Below are positions 1-5,774 of a stretch of DNA of 8,056 nt, piece by piece. This stretch comes from Methanoregulaceae archaeon. GTDB taxonomy: Archaea; Halobacteriota; Methanomicrobia; Methanomicrobiales; Methanospirillaceae. The position numbers and the translations under genes are program-made. Positions within the stretch are counted from its first letter, which is position 1. The number at the start of each line of letters is the position of its first letter. The DNA is taken from the NCBI GenBank assembly GCA_028679275.1, contig JAJRBV010000007.1, positions 1 to 8,056 of the forward strand, written 5' to 3'. The notes beneath the pieces were generated by a model, which did not search any database, was not told the DNA's origin, and was given only the letters and a program-made list of their open reading frames with translations.

Positions 1-528
1 AGCCTTGTGCACCGCTGCGTTGGCAAACACCGCATCTTTTGGTCCCGATGCTCCGGTAGGTACAATCAGGAACTCCTGTATCTCGGTTGCGTTCTCAGCA
101 TGTGCACCTCCACCAATCACATTACCGAGGGGGAGGGGGAGGGAGGGGACAAATACTCCACCCAGGTATTCGTACAGCTCAAGGCCGAGCGATGAGGCTG
201 CTGCCTTTGCATTGGCCAGTGATACCGCAACGGCGATATTAGCACCGAGCGAGGAAAAATCCCCGGTCCCGTCAACCTCGCGGAGAATACCGTCAAATGC
301 AACCTGGTCCCGTGAATCCTGCCCGATGAGTGAAGGGATAAGGTTCTTTTCAGCGAACTCGATTGCCGGTCCCGGCTCCTTCACTTTTGCCTCATAAAGA
401 CCTGTACTGGCACCGCTCGGGGCTGCAGCCCTGCCAAATCCCGTCTCGGCATACACATCAGCCTCTACCGTGGGATTACCCCTGCTGTCCAGTATTGTCC
501 TTAAGTGGATCTCGCAGATGATGGTCAT
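1..528 (-). CDS. eno: Enolase (phosphopyruvate hydratase), N-terminal 176 residues, cut by window edge
   Basis: Interconverts 2-phosphoglycerate and phosphoenolpyruvate in cytoplasmic glycolysis/gluconeogenesis. The reading frame is open from the ATG at 528 to base 1, so the C-terminal barrel with most metal ligands lies outside. Visible: the N-terminal [10 protein letters not shown] motif (residues 13-22), the mobile loop APSGASTG (36-43) whose Ser binds the second Mg in characterised enolases, and [14 protein letters not shown] (140-153), which holds the His and Glu equivalent to yeast H159/E168. Start: AGGA five bases upstream overlaps the rpoK stop region; rpoK ends 7 nt before. Last visible gene of the ribosomal/polymerase operon, a usual archaeal position. 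Odd points: the ELRD segment common after STGxxEA is replaced by AKVKEPG, and the usual NGG before the His reads GGG. Identity is secure; the divergence is probably lineage-specific. Confidence 0.95.
   Translation of the reverse strand, partial: MTIICEIHLRTILDSRGNPTVEADVYAETGFGRAAAPSGASTGLYEAKVKEPGPAIEFAEKNLIPSLIGQDSRDQVAFDGILREVDGTGDFSSLGANIAVAVSLANAKAAASSLGLELYEYLGGVFVPSLPLPLGNVIGGGAHAENATEIQEFLIVPTGASGPKDAVFANAAVHKA
127..148 (+). other. Potential G-quadruplex tract inside eno
   Basis: Plus-strand run of G5, G5, G3 and G4 tracts (129-133, 135-139, 141-143, 145-148) separated by single A bases. It fits the simple four-run G-quadruplex pattern. It lies in the template strand of eno, encoding a Ser-Leu-Pro-Leu-Pro-Leu stretch, so the mRNA is C-rich and only the DNA could fold. 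It may be no more than a result of Pro/Leu codons. Confidence 0.4.
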
Positions 529-535
529 TTGATTC

Positions 536-706
536 CTACTTCCTCTTTACCGTGATGGGAATAACGTCGCGTGCAAATTCCTCGAGAGCGATCTCGAGCG
601 GATCGATCTTCGTAGTCCTGATAAGCAAAGGAGCACCCATCGATATCTGCAGAGCACGAGCTCCTATAATCCGGGCTCTCTCATACCGGGTGTATGACTC
701 TTTCAT
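536..706 (-). CDS. rpoK: DNA-directed RNA polymerase subunit K (Rpo6; eukaryotic RPB6 / bacterial omega homologue)
   Basis: Small archaeal RNA polymerase subunit of 56 residues that clamps the C-terminus of the largest subunit and helps enzyme assembly. The translation begins [20 protein letters not shown] and continues with ISMGAPLLI; this YxRxERARIIGxRALQxxMGAP block is the family signature. It ends with an Arg/Lys-rich tail (VKRK). The length suits the short archaeal form, without the acidic N-terminal extension of eukaryotic RPB6. The ATG at 706 follows a GAGGT Shine-Dalgarno (710-714). It lies 31 nt after tRNA-Pro and 7 nt before eno. I see no promoter in the tRNA-Pro to rpoK gap, so it is probably translated from an RNA released by tRNA excision. 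Confidence 0.97.
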   Translation of the reverse strand: MKESYTRYERARIIGARALQISMGAPLLIRTTKIDPLEIALEEFARDVIPITVKRK

Positions 707-737
707 GTAACCTCAGAATTTTCCATGCATGATGTAA

Positions 738-812
738 TGGGGTCGCTGAGATTCGAACTCAGGTCACAGCGTCCCGAACGCCATAGGATAGGCCAGGCTA
801 CCCCACGACCCC
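738..812 (-). tRNA. tRNA-Pro (anticodon CGG)
   Basis: Cloverleaf read on the minus strand: acceptor GGGGTCG (812-806) pairs with CGACCCC (745-739), discriminator A at 738. The T arm is CTGAG-TTCGAAT-CTCAG. The anticodon loop TTCGGGA on a GGCG/CGCT-type stem gives anticodon CGG, which reads CCG proline codons. The D arm has a GGGT/ATCC stem. There is no intron. CCA is not encoded (next bases TTA), so it is added after transcription. The 5' end abuts the rpoN stop codon with no spacer. Confidence 0.96.
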
Positions 813-1001
813 TCACTGATACGGGTTGAGATCATCAATAATCTCCTTATGGGTCAGTACCATGCGCCGGCAGCAGTATCGCTCCAGGTGGAGGTCATCG
901 AGGATCCGTTTTGGATCCTCTCCGGCTTCCAGGCGCCGCTTGAACTCCTCATATGCCGTGGATATTACTTTCCCACAGGTGAAACACCGCACTGGTATCA
1001 T
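813..1001 (-). CDS. rpoN: DNA-directed RNA polymerase subunit N (Rpo10; RPB10 homologue)
   Basis: Zinc-binding RNA polymerase subunit of 62 residues that, with the RpoD/RpoL/RpoP platform, supports assembly of the two large subunits. It starts [13 protein letters not shown]; Cys6 and Cys9 plus the adjacent pair Cys43/Cys44 (RYCCRRM) give the atypical CxxC...CC zinc site that defines RpoN/RPB10. The length matches the family. The ATG at 1001 was chosen because the family starts at MIPVRC and a GGAGATC Shine-Dalgarno lies at 1010-1016; a longer in-frame reading would run into rps9. It lies 32 nt after rps9. The TGA stop (815-813) is followed at once by tRNA-Pro, so the mRNA 3' end may be made by RNase P cleavage of the tRNA. 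Confidence 0.98.
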   Translation of the reverse strand: MIPVRCFTCGKVISTAYEEFKRRLEAGEDPKRILDDLHLERYCCRRMVLTHKEIIDDLNPYQ

Positions 1002-1033
1002 AACGGTCCGATCTCCTACTTTGTTCTGGCAGA

Positions 1034-1435
1034 TTAACGATAAGACTTTTGGAATTTCTTCCTTGCACCCCGTCCATGGGGCTTCTTCGATTCCTTCTGC
1101 CGTGAATCGTTCACCAGCAGGGTACGGTCGTACGAGATGTAGACATCCTTGATCTGGGGATCGTTGTGCCATTTAAGGATACCCCGTGCAAGGGCTGTCC
1201 GGACCGCTTCAGCCTGTCCCATGATCCCTCCGCCATGAACATCGATAGCAACATCGATTCCTTCAATAGCATTCGGAATCAGGAGGAGAGGTTCGGATAT
1301 CTTCAGCCGTACCATCTCGTTTGGATAAATGTCGAGGGGAACCGAGTTGATCCGGACGATGCCGTTGCCTTGCCTGAGCGTTGCCCGGGCGATCGCGGTC
1401 TTTCTCTTTCCGCTCGTGTTAACAATCTTTGCCAT
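1034..1435 (-). CDS. rps9: 30S ribosomal protein S9 (uS9)
   Basis: Small-subunit protein of 133 residues whose basic C-terminal tail reaches the P-site tRNA. Visible family features: [10 protein letters not shown] (residues 9-18), [20 protein letters not shown] (68-87), the [10 protein letters not shown] block, and the highly basic tail [17 protein letters not shown] ending in the YR of archaeal and eukaryotic homologues. The ATG at 1435 is preferred to an in-frame TTG at 1465: the TTG start would overlap the end of rpl13, whereas the ATG has a GGTGA Shine-Dalgarno (1440-1444) and gives the family start [12 protein letters not shown]. It lies 13 nt after rpl13 and 32 nt before rpoN. Confidence 0.98.
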   Translation of the reverse strand: MAKIVNTSGKRKTAIARATLRQGNGIVRINSVPLDIYPNEMVRLKISEPLLLIPNAIEGIDVAIDVHGGGIMGQAEAVRTALARGILKWHNDPQIKDVYISYDRTLLVNDSRQKESKKPHGRGARKKFQKSYR

Positions 1436-1448
1436 CCTCTCACCCTCT

Positions 1449-1871
1449 CTAATACTTCGCTCCAAGGAACGTGCTCACCGCACCCACGGTCACAAATTTC
1501 GGGGTGTTCAGCCTGTTCATGTGCGCTTCTTCAAGGACTTCCCGCTCGCTGCCGGCAAACTCAACCGGGACACCCACATATACCCTGACACGTTTAAAAG
1601 CATCACTGCCAACGGTCCTCTTGTAAGGGAGCATCCCCCTGATTGTCCGTTTCACGATATGGTCCGGCCTTCGCGGAAAGAACGGGCCTCCCTCACGGGA
1701 TCCCCGGCTCCTCTTCCGGCCATAATTGGCGAGCACCCGGGCCCTGCTGCCGGAGATGACCGCCCGTTCGGCATTGACAATAGCGATCTCCTCACCGCTC
1801 ATCGCCCTCCGTGCAACCATGCTGGCCATCCGCCCGAGCAGCAGTCCGTCACCATCGATTACTGTCACCAT
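1449..1871 (-). CDS. rpl13: 50S ribosomal protein L13 (uL13)
   Basis: Large-subunit protein of 140 residues, of archaeal length. Features: start [14 protein letters not shown], the [14 protein letters not shown] segment (31-44), and the conserved basic [20 protein letters not shown] segment (62-81) followed by PYK, which contacts 23S rRNA. The Shine-Dalgarno GAGGTGA (1876-1882) overlaps the TGA stop of rpl18e, leaving 4 nt between the genes, so translation is probably coupled. Between rpl18e and rps9 as in most archaeal alpha-type operons. Confidence 0.98.
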   Translation of the reverse strand: MVTVIDGDGLLLGRMASMVARRAMSGEEIAIVNAERAVISGSRARVLANYGRKRSRGSREGGPFFPRRPDHIVKRTIRGMLPYKRTVGSDAFKRVRVYVGVPVEFAGSEREVLEEAHMNRLNTPKFVTVGAVSTFLGAKY

Positions 1872-1875
1872 CTCT

Positions 1876-2244
1876 TCACCTCAGTACCCGTACTCTGCTT
1901 CCCTTGGGATTGGCTGAAATCAGTTGCTCTATACTCATGCATTCACCCTGTGCCTCCCTGATTTTTTCTGATGCGGATTCAGAGAAGTTAAGGGCTGCAA
2001 CTTTCACCGACATCTCGAGCATTCCGGTCCCGAGAACCTTCCCTGGGACAATGATCGTCTCGCCGTTTGCGGCGTACCGGTTGATCTTGCTCAGGTTAAC
2101 CTCGGCATAATTCCTGCTCGGGGCTTCGAGCCGGTCGGCGATATCCCGCCAGATGTTCACCTCGTTCTCCCTCGACGTGGTCTTCAGGAGTGAGATAAGG
2201 CTGGTGAGGCGGGGGTTTGTTTTCCTGCAGTTCATCTTATTCAT
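1876..2244 (-). CDS. rpl18e: 50S ribosomal protein L18e (eL18)
   Basis: Archaeal/eukaryotic large-subunit protein of the L15/L18e fold, 122 residues. Recognised by [14 protein letters not shown] near the N-terminus, [20 protein letters not shown] (50-69), [19 protein letters not shown] and the terminal [12 protein letters not shown]. Two ATGs are possible, at 2244 and 2235. The first has GGAGAG at 2252-2257 with 7-nt spacing and overlaps the end of rpoD by 8 nt; the second would start just after the rpoD TAA with a poorly placed Shine-Dalgarno. I prefer 2244, moderately. The overlap implies coupling to rpoD translation. Confidence 0.96.
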   Translation of the reverse strand: MNKMNCRKTNPRLTSLISLLKTTSRENEVNIWRDIADRLEAPSRNYAEVNLSKINRYAANGETIIVPGKVLGTGMLEMSVKVAALNFSESASEKIREAQGECMSIEQLISANPKGSRVRVLR

Positions 2245-3070
2245 CCCGGGTCTCTCCTGTTATCTCTTCAATCTGCGCTGAAAGTTCAGAGGACTGTGCC
2301 CTGATGTATTCCAGCGCCTGACCGATAATCTCCCTGACCGGGAGAGAGCCGTCCCCTTCTACCACGAAGAGGAACCGCGATTCATCGGCTGTCACTATTA
2401 TCCCGGGCTCGTCGCCAATCCCGGTGTTCATGCATGCACGCATACAGAGCTGGCAGAGTGAACATTCCTCAAGCTGCCCTTCAATCACGGCAACCCGTCC
2501 GTTCCGTATCTCAAGGATTCCCCGTGGGCATTCATCAACACACTGCCCGCATGCATCGCACTGCTCATTGACCTCGATAACCGGGTGAAGTTTGTATCCG
2601 CAGGCGGTGGTAGGCTGCCATTTTGCATGCACCCTGCCCACAGACATCACCGCACGTGCTTCGAGCACGACCTTCTGGTCCTTGATAAGTTTCACGATGG
2701 GGATGTCAGGCTCGGCAGGGCCGGTTCCCGGGTCCTGCGAGATGAGATCCCGTGAATAGACCATGGCCGGTCCCTCGACACTCATGGTGAGAACGACACT
2801 GCACGAAGGACATCCCTCCCCTCCGCATGCACACTGCGACTGTGGTACCAGGCATCCTTCATCGCACCGGATCGGGATAAGGCCGAGCCGGTGGGTGAGC
2901 ATCTCGTCGAAGAGGGCACTTGTGTTATCGTAAATTTTTACAGTCTCGATTGCAAGCGTCGGCACCTCTCCGATCATTGCTCTCCTGATGGAGTTTGCAA
3001 AGGGAGTGGAACAGCCTGCAAGCTGGAAGCGGGCATTGTTCTCATCGAGCCTGGAAAATATGATCTCCAT
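2237..3070 (-). CDS. rpoD: DNA-directed RNA polymerase subunit D (Rpo3) with two 4Fe-4S motifs
   Basis: Archaeal counterpart of bacterial alpha and eukaryotic RPB3, 277 residues; it dimerises with RpoL and nucleates polymerase assembly. The alpha-like dimerisation segment is at FANSIRRAMIGEVPTLAIE (24-42). A ferredoxin-like insert holds two complete CxxCxxCxxxC sets: C171/C174/C177/C181 and C203/C206/C209/C213, consistent with two 4Fe-4S clusters as characterised in Methanosarcina RpoD. A second Cys-rich stretch (C69, C73, C80, C82, C87, C90) resembles a metal knuckle. The ATG at 3070 overlaps the rps11 TGA by one base (TGATG) and has AAGGAGA at 3076-3082; the in-frame GTG one codon earlier is less likely. 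The C-terminus is acidic and probably helical. Confidence 0.98.
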   Translation of the reverse strand: MEIIFSRLDENNARFQLAGCSTPFANSIRRAMIGEVPTLAIETVKIYDNTSALFDEMLTHRLGLIPIRCDEGCLVPQSQCACGGEGCPSCSVVLTMSVEGPAMVYSRDLISQDPGTGPAEPDIPIVKLIKDQKVVLEARAVMSVGRVHAKWQPTTACGYKLHPVIEVNEQCDACGQCVDECPRGILEIRNGRVAVIEGQLEECSLCQLCMRACMNTGIGDEPGIIVTADESRFLFVVEGDGSLPVREIIGQALEYIRAQSSELSAQIEEITGETRDE

Positions 3071-3465
3071 CACACTCTCCTTCCTCTTCTGCCGCCCTTT
3101 CCCCGGATCGAGTCATGGGGAACGGGCGTGACGTCCTCAATCCGTCCGATCCTCATGCCGGCCCGTGCCAGGGCACGGATAGCCGCCTGGGCACCCGGCC
3201 CGGGGCTCCGCTGTTTTCCCCGTCCGGGGGCACGTACCTTGACATGCACACCCACGATTCCTTTTTCCATCGCAGTCTGGGCGACATTGGTCGCCATCTG
3301 CATTGCCGCATAGGGGGAACTCTCGTTCCGGTCCTGCTTCACCACCATGCCGCCACTGCTCTTTGTGACCGTTTCTGACCCTGACAGATCGGTTACGGTG
3401 ATGATGGTATTATTGAATGAAGCGTAAATGTGGGCGATTCCCCACTTCTCTTTCTCGCCTGCCAT
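3070..3465 (-). CDS. rps11: 30S ribosomal protein S11 (uS11)
   Basis: Small-subunit platform protein of 131 residues. Hallmarks: [20 protein letters not shown] (10-29), [20 protein letters not shown] (36-55), then [20 protein letters not shown] and the C-terminal [20 protein letters not shown] tail, which is near-invariant in archaea. The ATG at 3465 has GGAGA at 3472-3476, lying just upstream of and partly over the rps4 stop, with a gap of only 3 nt after rps4. Its stop shares a base with the rpoD start. Confidence 0.98.
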   Translation of the reverse strand: MAGEKEKWGIAHIYASFNNTIITVTDLSGSETVTKSSGGMVVKQDRNESSPYAAMQMATNVAQTAMEKGIVGVHVKVRAPGRGKQRSPGPGAQAAIRALARAGMRIGRIEDVTPVPHDSIRGKGGRRGRRV

Positions 3466-3468
3466 CGT

Positions 3469-4014
3469 CTATCTCCCCGGTTTTGTAATCCGTGCCTTCT
3501 CGGCATGGTCGGATCCCGCGAGCGGTGATTTCACGTAGTAGGAGATCTGGCTCTCTTCCGCCCTTTTCACACGGTAGCCCGGGATACTGCAGCGCTTCCC
3601 GTTGATTGCGATGTGCCCGTGGGTGATGAGCTGGCGTGCCTGCTTCGGTGACCGGGCAAGCCCCTGCCGGTAGACCAGGGTCTGGAGCCTCCGTTCAAGA
3701 CCCTGCTGCACCTTGAGGGAGAGCACGTTGTCGATATCCGCGTCCGGCCCGAGCAGCCCGGCCCGCTGCATGTGCCCGATCAGCTCGTCCTTCTTGGATT
3801 CGAATACCACCCGGTCCGTGCCGGTTGACATGAGGGCGAGGAGTTCACGGGCTGCCTTCCGGTATCGCCTGAGGTAACTCTGTGCTTTCCAGACCTCACG
3901 CTTATTCCGGAGCCCGTACTCGATTGCCAGCTTTGTCTCCTCCTCGATCCTTGATTTCTCGAAGGGTCGTTTCGGGGTCTGGTACTGTTTGTGATTCTTT
4001 CCCGGATATCCCAT
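3469..4014 (-). CDS. rps4: 30S ribosomal protein S4 (uS4)
   Basis: 16S rRNA-binding assembly protein of 181 residues; in bacteria the S4 homologue also represses the alpha operon, but I see no evidence for that control here. The N-terminal part ([20 protein letters not shown]) is the archaeal/eukaryotic type and has no zinc-binding Cys set. The S4 RNA-binding domain lies at about 107-165, with [20 protein letters not shown] (118-137), then [20 protein letters not shown] at 4019-4025 overlaps the rps13 stop, with a 9-nt gap between genes. The 13 bases from this Shine-Dalgarno through the start codon (GGTGAGAGGATGG) are identical to those of rps9. Confidence 0.98.
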   Translation of the reverse strand: MGYPGKNHKQYQTPKRPFEKSRIEEETKLAIEYGLRNKREVWKAQSYLRRYRKAARELLALMSTGTDRVVFESKKDELIGHMQRAGLLGPDADIDNVLSLKVQQGLERRLQTLVYRQGLARSPKQARQLITHGHIAINGKRCSIPGYRVKRAEESQISYYVKSPLAGSDHAEKARITKPGR

Positions 4015-4023
4015 CCTCTCACC

Positions 4024-4476
4024 TTACTCCTTCTTCTTTTTCACACCGACGGTCAGCCCGGTTCTCCCCGTGGACTTTGTCCTCTGACCGCGTACCTTCT
4101 GGCCCGTCTCATGCCTGATTCCCCGGTAGCACCGGATCTTGCGGAGGAGATTGATATCCTCTTCCCGTGACGTGCTGACATCGGTCCCGAGGAGGTGCTT
4201 CGACTCTCCGGTATAGACATCCTTTGGCCTGTTCATCATCCAGGATGGGACTCTCTGGGAATACGAATCCGTAATTTCACGGATCCGGTCGACCTCTTCA
4301 TCCTTGAGGCGGCCCATGGTCTCCTTCTCATCCACCTTCGCCAGCGTGGCGATGATCTGAGCGGTGTGCATACCCACGCCCCTGATCCCGGTCAGCGCGA
4401 TATGGACGGGTTTTGTCCCGTCCAGGTCAGTATTGCTGACCCTTACGAAATACTTGATATCTTCTTCCTGAGCCAT
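4024..4476 (-). CDS. rps13: 30S ribosomal protein S13 (uS13)
   Basis: Head protein of the small subunit, 150 residues (the archaeal/eukaryotic length), forming bridges to the large subunit and contacting P-site tRNA. Visible: [20 protein letters not shown] (9-28), then [11 protein letters not shown] with its helix-hairpin-helix, [16 protein letters not shown] (75-90), and the diagnostic [20 protein letters not shown] (116-135). The C-terminus is Lys-rich (VKKKKE). The start ATG at 4476 has GAGGG at 4482-4486. First protein gene after tRNA-Ser, with 32 nt between and no TATA-like element there, so it is probably co-transcribed with the tRNA. Confidence 0.98.
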   Translation of the reverse strand: MAQEEDIKYFVRVSNTDLDGTKPVHIALTGIRGVGMHTAQIIATLAKVDEKETMGRLKDEEVDRIREITDSYSQRVPSWMMNRPKDVYTGESKHLLGTDVSTSREEDINLLRKIRCYRGIRHETGQKVRGQRTKSTGRTGLTVGVKKKKE

Positions 4477-4508
4477 CCAATCCCTCGTTGACTGAGCATT
4501 CTTTTGAG

Positions 4509-4593
4509 CGCTGAGGGAGGGATTTGAACCCTCGAGTCCCAGGGGGACACAGGTTTAGCAAACCTGCGCCATACCAGGCTTGGCTACCTCAAC
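4509..4593 (-). tRNA. tRNA-Ser (anticodon GCT)
   Basis: Class II tRNA read on the minus strand. Acceptor GTTGAGG (4593-4587) pairs with CCTCAGC (4516-4510) through one G-U, with discriminator G at 4509. The anticodon arm CAGGT-TTGCTAA-ACCTG gives GCT, reading AGC/AGU serine codons. The long variable arm has a GTCCC/GGGAC stem, diagnostic of Ser/Leu-type tRNAs, and the T arm is GAGGG-TTCAAAT-CCCTC. No intron and no encoded CCA (next bases CTC). First gene of the ribosomal operon. Confidence 0.97.
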
Positions 4594-4655
4594 AGGAGAA
4601 TCTCGCGTCGTTGTGACACTCGCAGCACCACAATGTGCCGCTCCATGAATGGTGC

Positions 4656-4667
4656 GTTATTATTTGG
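4656..4667 (-). promoter_or_regulatory. Putative TATA box for the tRNA-Ser/ribosomal operon
   Basis: The minus strand reads CCAAATAATAAC, the only clearly A/T-rich element between dys and tRNA-Ser. Archaeal transcription usually starts about 25 nt downstream of the box centre, which predicts a start near 4636 and a leader of about 40 nt before the tRNA. No strong purine-rich BRE is seen. The assignment rests on position and composition only. Confidence 0.4.
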
Positions 4668-4701
4668 AACGATCGGGTAATAACCCTTTGGGTCTCTGAC
4701 G

Positions 4702-4732
4702 TCTTCCTGATAAGAGGGGGATATCAGGGAGG
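4702..4732 (-). terminator. Inverted repeat over the dys stop codon; possible 3'-end hairpin
   Basis: CCTGATA (4706-4712) and TATCAGG (4722-4728) form a perfect 7-bp inverted repeat around a 9-nt loop. Flanking bases extend it to about 11 bp with two G-U pairs (4702-4705 with 4729-4732). The loop-proximal bases include the TGA stop (4726-4724). No U-run follows, so it is not a typical intrinsic terminator; it may mark or protect the mRNA 3' end, or be chance. Confidence 0.35.
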
Positions 4733-5698
4733 CGCCCTGCCTGCCCGCCTGATTTTTCGTCCGATCAGGCCGGATGTGACAAATGGCAGCGCGATGGTTG
4801 CATCACAAAAACATTGCACCCGGGGAGCATGGGGGGCCTCCTTCCCCCAGGAGATGGCCTCCTCAAACGTGCACCCTGAGAGCCCGCCCCAATGGGGGGC
4901 ATCGGTGGTATACTGGATTGCATACGCGTGGCCCTCCTGGCCGGCATCATACATGTCTGCAATGACCTGTGTCTGCTGGATGAAATTTTTTGGAACTCCT
5001 CCCCCGATGTACACGACCCCCGTCTTCTTTGAACCCTCCACGATGCGGGCAATCTCATCAACATCCGCAATCTGGTCGATGTGTGCCTGGACGCCATTCC
5101 TGCGGGCAACCATGAGCCCGATCCCGATAGAAGAATCGCAGAGAGCAGGGATGAAGACCGGGACGTTGTTGTTTACGCACACCGACAGGAAGGATTTCTT
5201 TCCGGGGTACTGGCTGATCATCCATTCACCAAACCTGCGAATGAACTCTGCCGAAGAACAGGAGAATGGTGCAATACTGCCTGCGAAATCGGCAAATTTA
5301 AGGTCAATGCTCCGGAACTCCTCTTCAAATGCGAAAATGTCATAGATCCTGTCGATCCCCTTTGAAAAGAGGTGACAGTCATCGGCCTGGTGATGACCCA
5401 GGTAATGACTGATGCCGAAGTGTTCGCAGACGTCATGAAATATATTGGCACCCGTAGAAACAATGACGTCTACATACCGGTTTTCCACGAGTTCGATCAG
5501 GCACTGCTGCATCCCGGCCGGGATCATGGCACCGGAGAGTCCGAGAAGGATGGTGCAGTCAGGATCCCCGCACATCTGCGCCCAGACATCAAGCGACTCA
5601 CCGAGTTTCCTCCCCTGAAACCCGGTGGCGCTCATCCCTTCCAGGAGGCGGGAAACGTCGTTTGTCGGTGAAACTGGCGTCCTGGGTTTCATGTCCAT
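4724..5698 (-). CDS. dys: Deoxyhypusine synthase family protein
   Basis: Deoxyhypusine synthase moves the aminobutyl group of spermidine, using NAD, to a lysine of translation factor aIF5A. This 324-residue protein has the expected length. It keeps the NAD-site segments LGLSGAMIPAG (52-62), VSTGANIFHD (80-89) and IGGGVPKNF (231-239), and the EEAISWGK block (279-286), where K286 aligns with the catalytic Lys329 of the human enzyme and W284 with Trp327. By my alignment other human pocket residues are changed: Asp243 to I193, His288 to N238, Asp316 to L273, Glu137 to H88. It may therefore be a paralogue acting on another amine. The start is MDM; the ATG at 5698 or the one at 5692 would serve. 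There is no Shine-Dalgarno, and a TATA-like box suggests a very short leader. It stands alone between the CBS cluster and the ribosomal operon. Confidence 0.88.
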   Translation of the reverse strand: MDMKPRTPVSPTNDVSRLLEGMSATGFQGRKLGESLDVWAQMCGDPDCTILLGLSGAMIPAGMQQCLIELVENRYVDVIVSTGANIFHDVCEHFGISHYLGHHQADDCHLFSKGIDRIYDIFAFEEEFRSIDLKFADFAGSIAPFSCSSAEFIRRFGEWMISQYPGKKSFLSVCVNNNVPVFIPALCDSSIGIGLMVARRNGVQAHIDQIADVDEIARIVEGSKKTGVVYIGGGVPKNFIQQTQVIADMYDAGQEGHAYAIQYTTDAPHWGGLSGCTFEEAISWGKEAPHAPRVQCFCDATIALPFVTSGLIGRKIRRAGRAPP

Positions 5699-5733
5699 AG
5701 CGGTACATTCGTTTCTGCCGGATGATGATAATG

Positions 5734-5742
5734 ATTTTTAAA
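5734..5742 (-). promoter_or_regulatory. Putative TATA box for dys
   Basis: The minus strand reads TTTAAAAAT. A start site about 25 nt downstream would fall near 5712, only about 14 nt before the dys ATG, which fits the lack of a Shine-Dalgarno sequence. Seen by composition and spacing only. Confidence 0.5.
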
Positions 5743-5768
5743 CCATCCGTCTTCCGGCTTGTTTGCAG

Positions 5769-5773
5769 AAAAA
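5769..5773 (-). terminator. T-run after the CBS gene cluster, candidate archaeal terminator
   Basis: Immediately after the TAA of the last CBS gene the minus strand has A followed by TTTTT. Short T-runs on the non-template strand are common archaeal termination signals. No hairpin is needed or seen. The A/T-rich stretch could also belong to the dys promoter region. Confidence 0.4.
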
Positions 5774-5774
5774 T

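Noticed and set aside
707..737. Possible separate promoter for rpoK in the gap after tRNA-Pro
   Set aside because: The gap has only a short A/T patch and no TATA-like box at a workable distance; co-transcription is simpler.
813..1172. Longer 119-residue version of RpoN
   Set aside because: The extra N-terminal part runs into rps9 and lacks family similarity; RpoN proteins begin at MIPVRC.
1034..1465. TTG start for rps9 at 1465
   Set aside because: Would overlap rpl13 and add residues absent from uS9; the ATG at 1435 has a good Shine-Dalgarno.
1329..1961. Plus-strand open frame of 210 codons opposite rpl13 and rps9
   Set aside because: Crosses the boundary of conserved ribosomal protein genes on the other strand and has no family features.
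4675..4686. GGGTAATAACCC, a partly symmetrical site just upstream of the putative operon TATA box
   Set aside because: Only a 4-bp stem with an imperfect centre and a single copy; not enough to call an operator.
4635..5345. Plus-strand open frame of 236 codons opposite dys
   Set aside because: It lies antisense to a well-supported gene and gives no recognisable protein; such frames are common opposite coding sequence of this composition.
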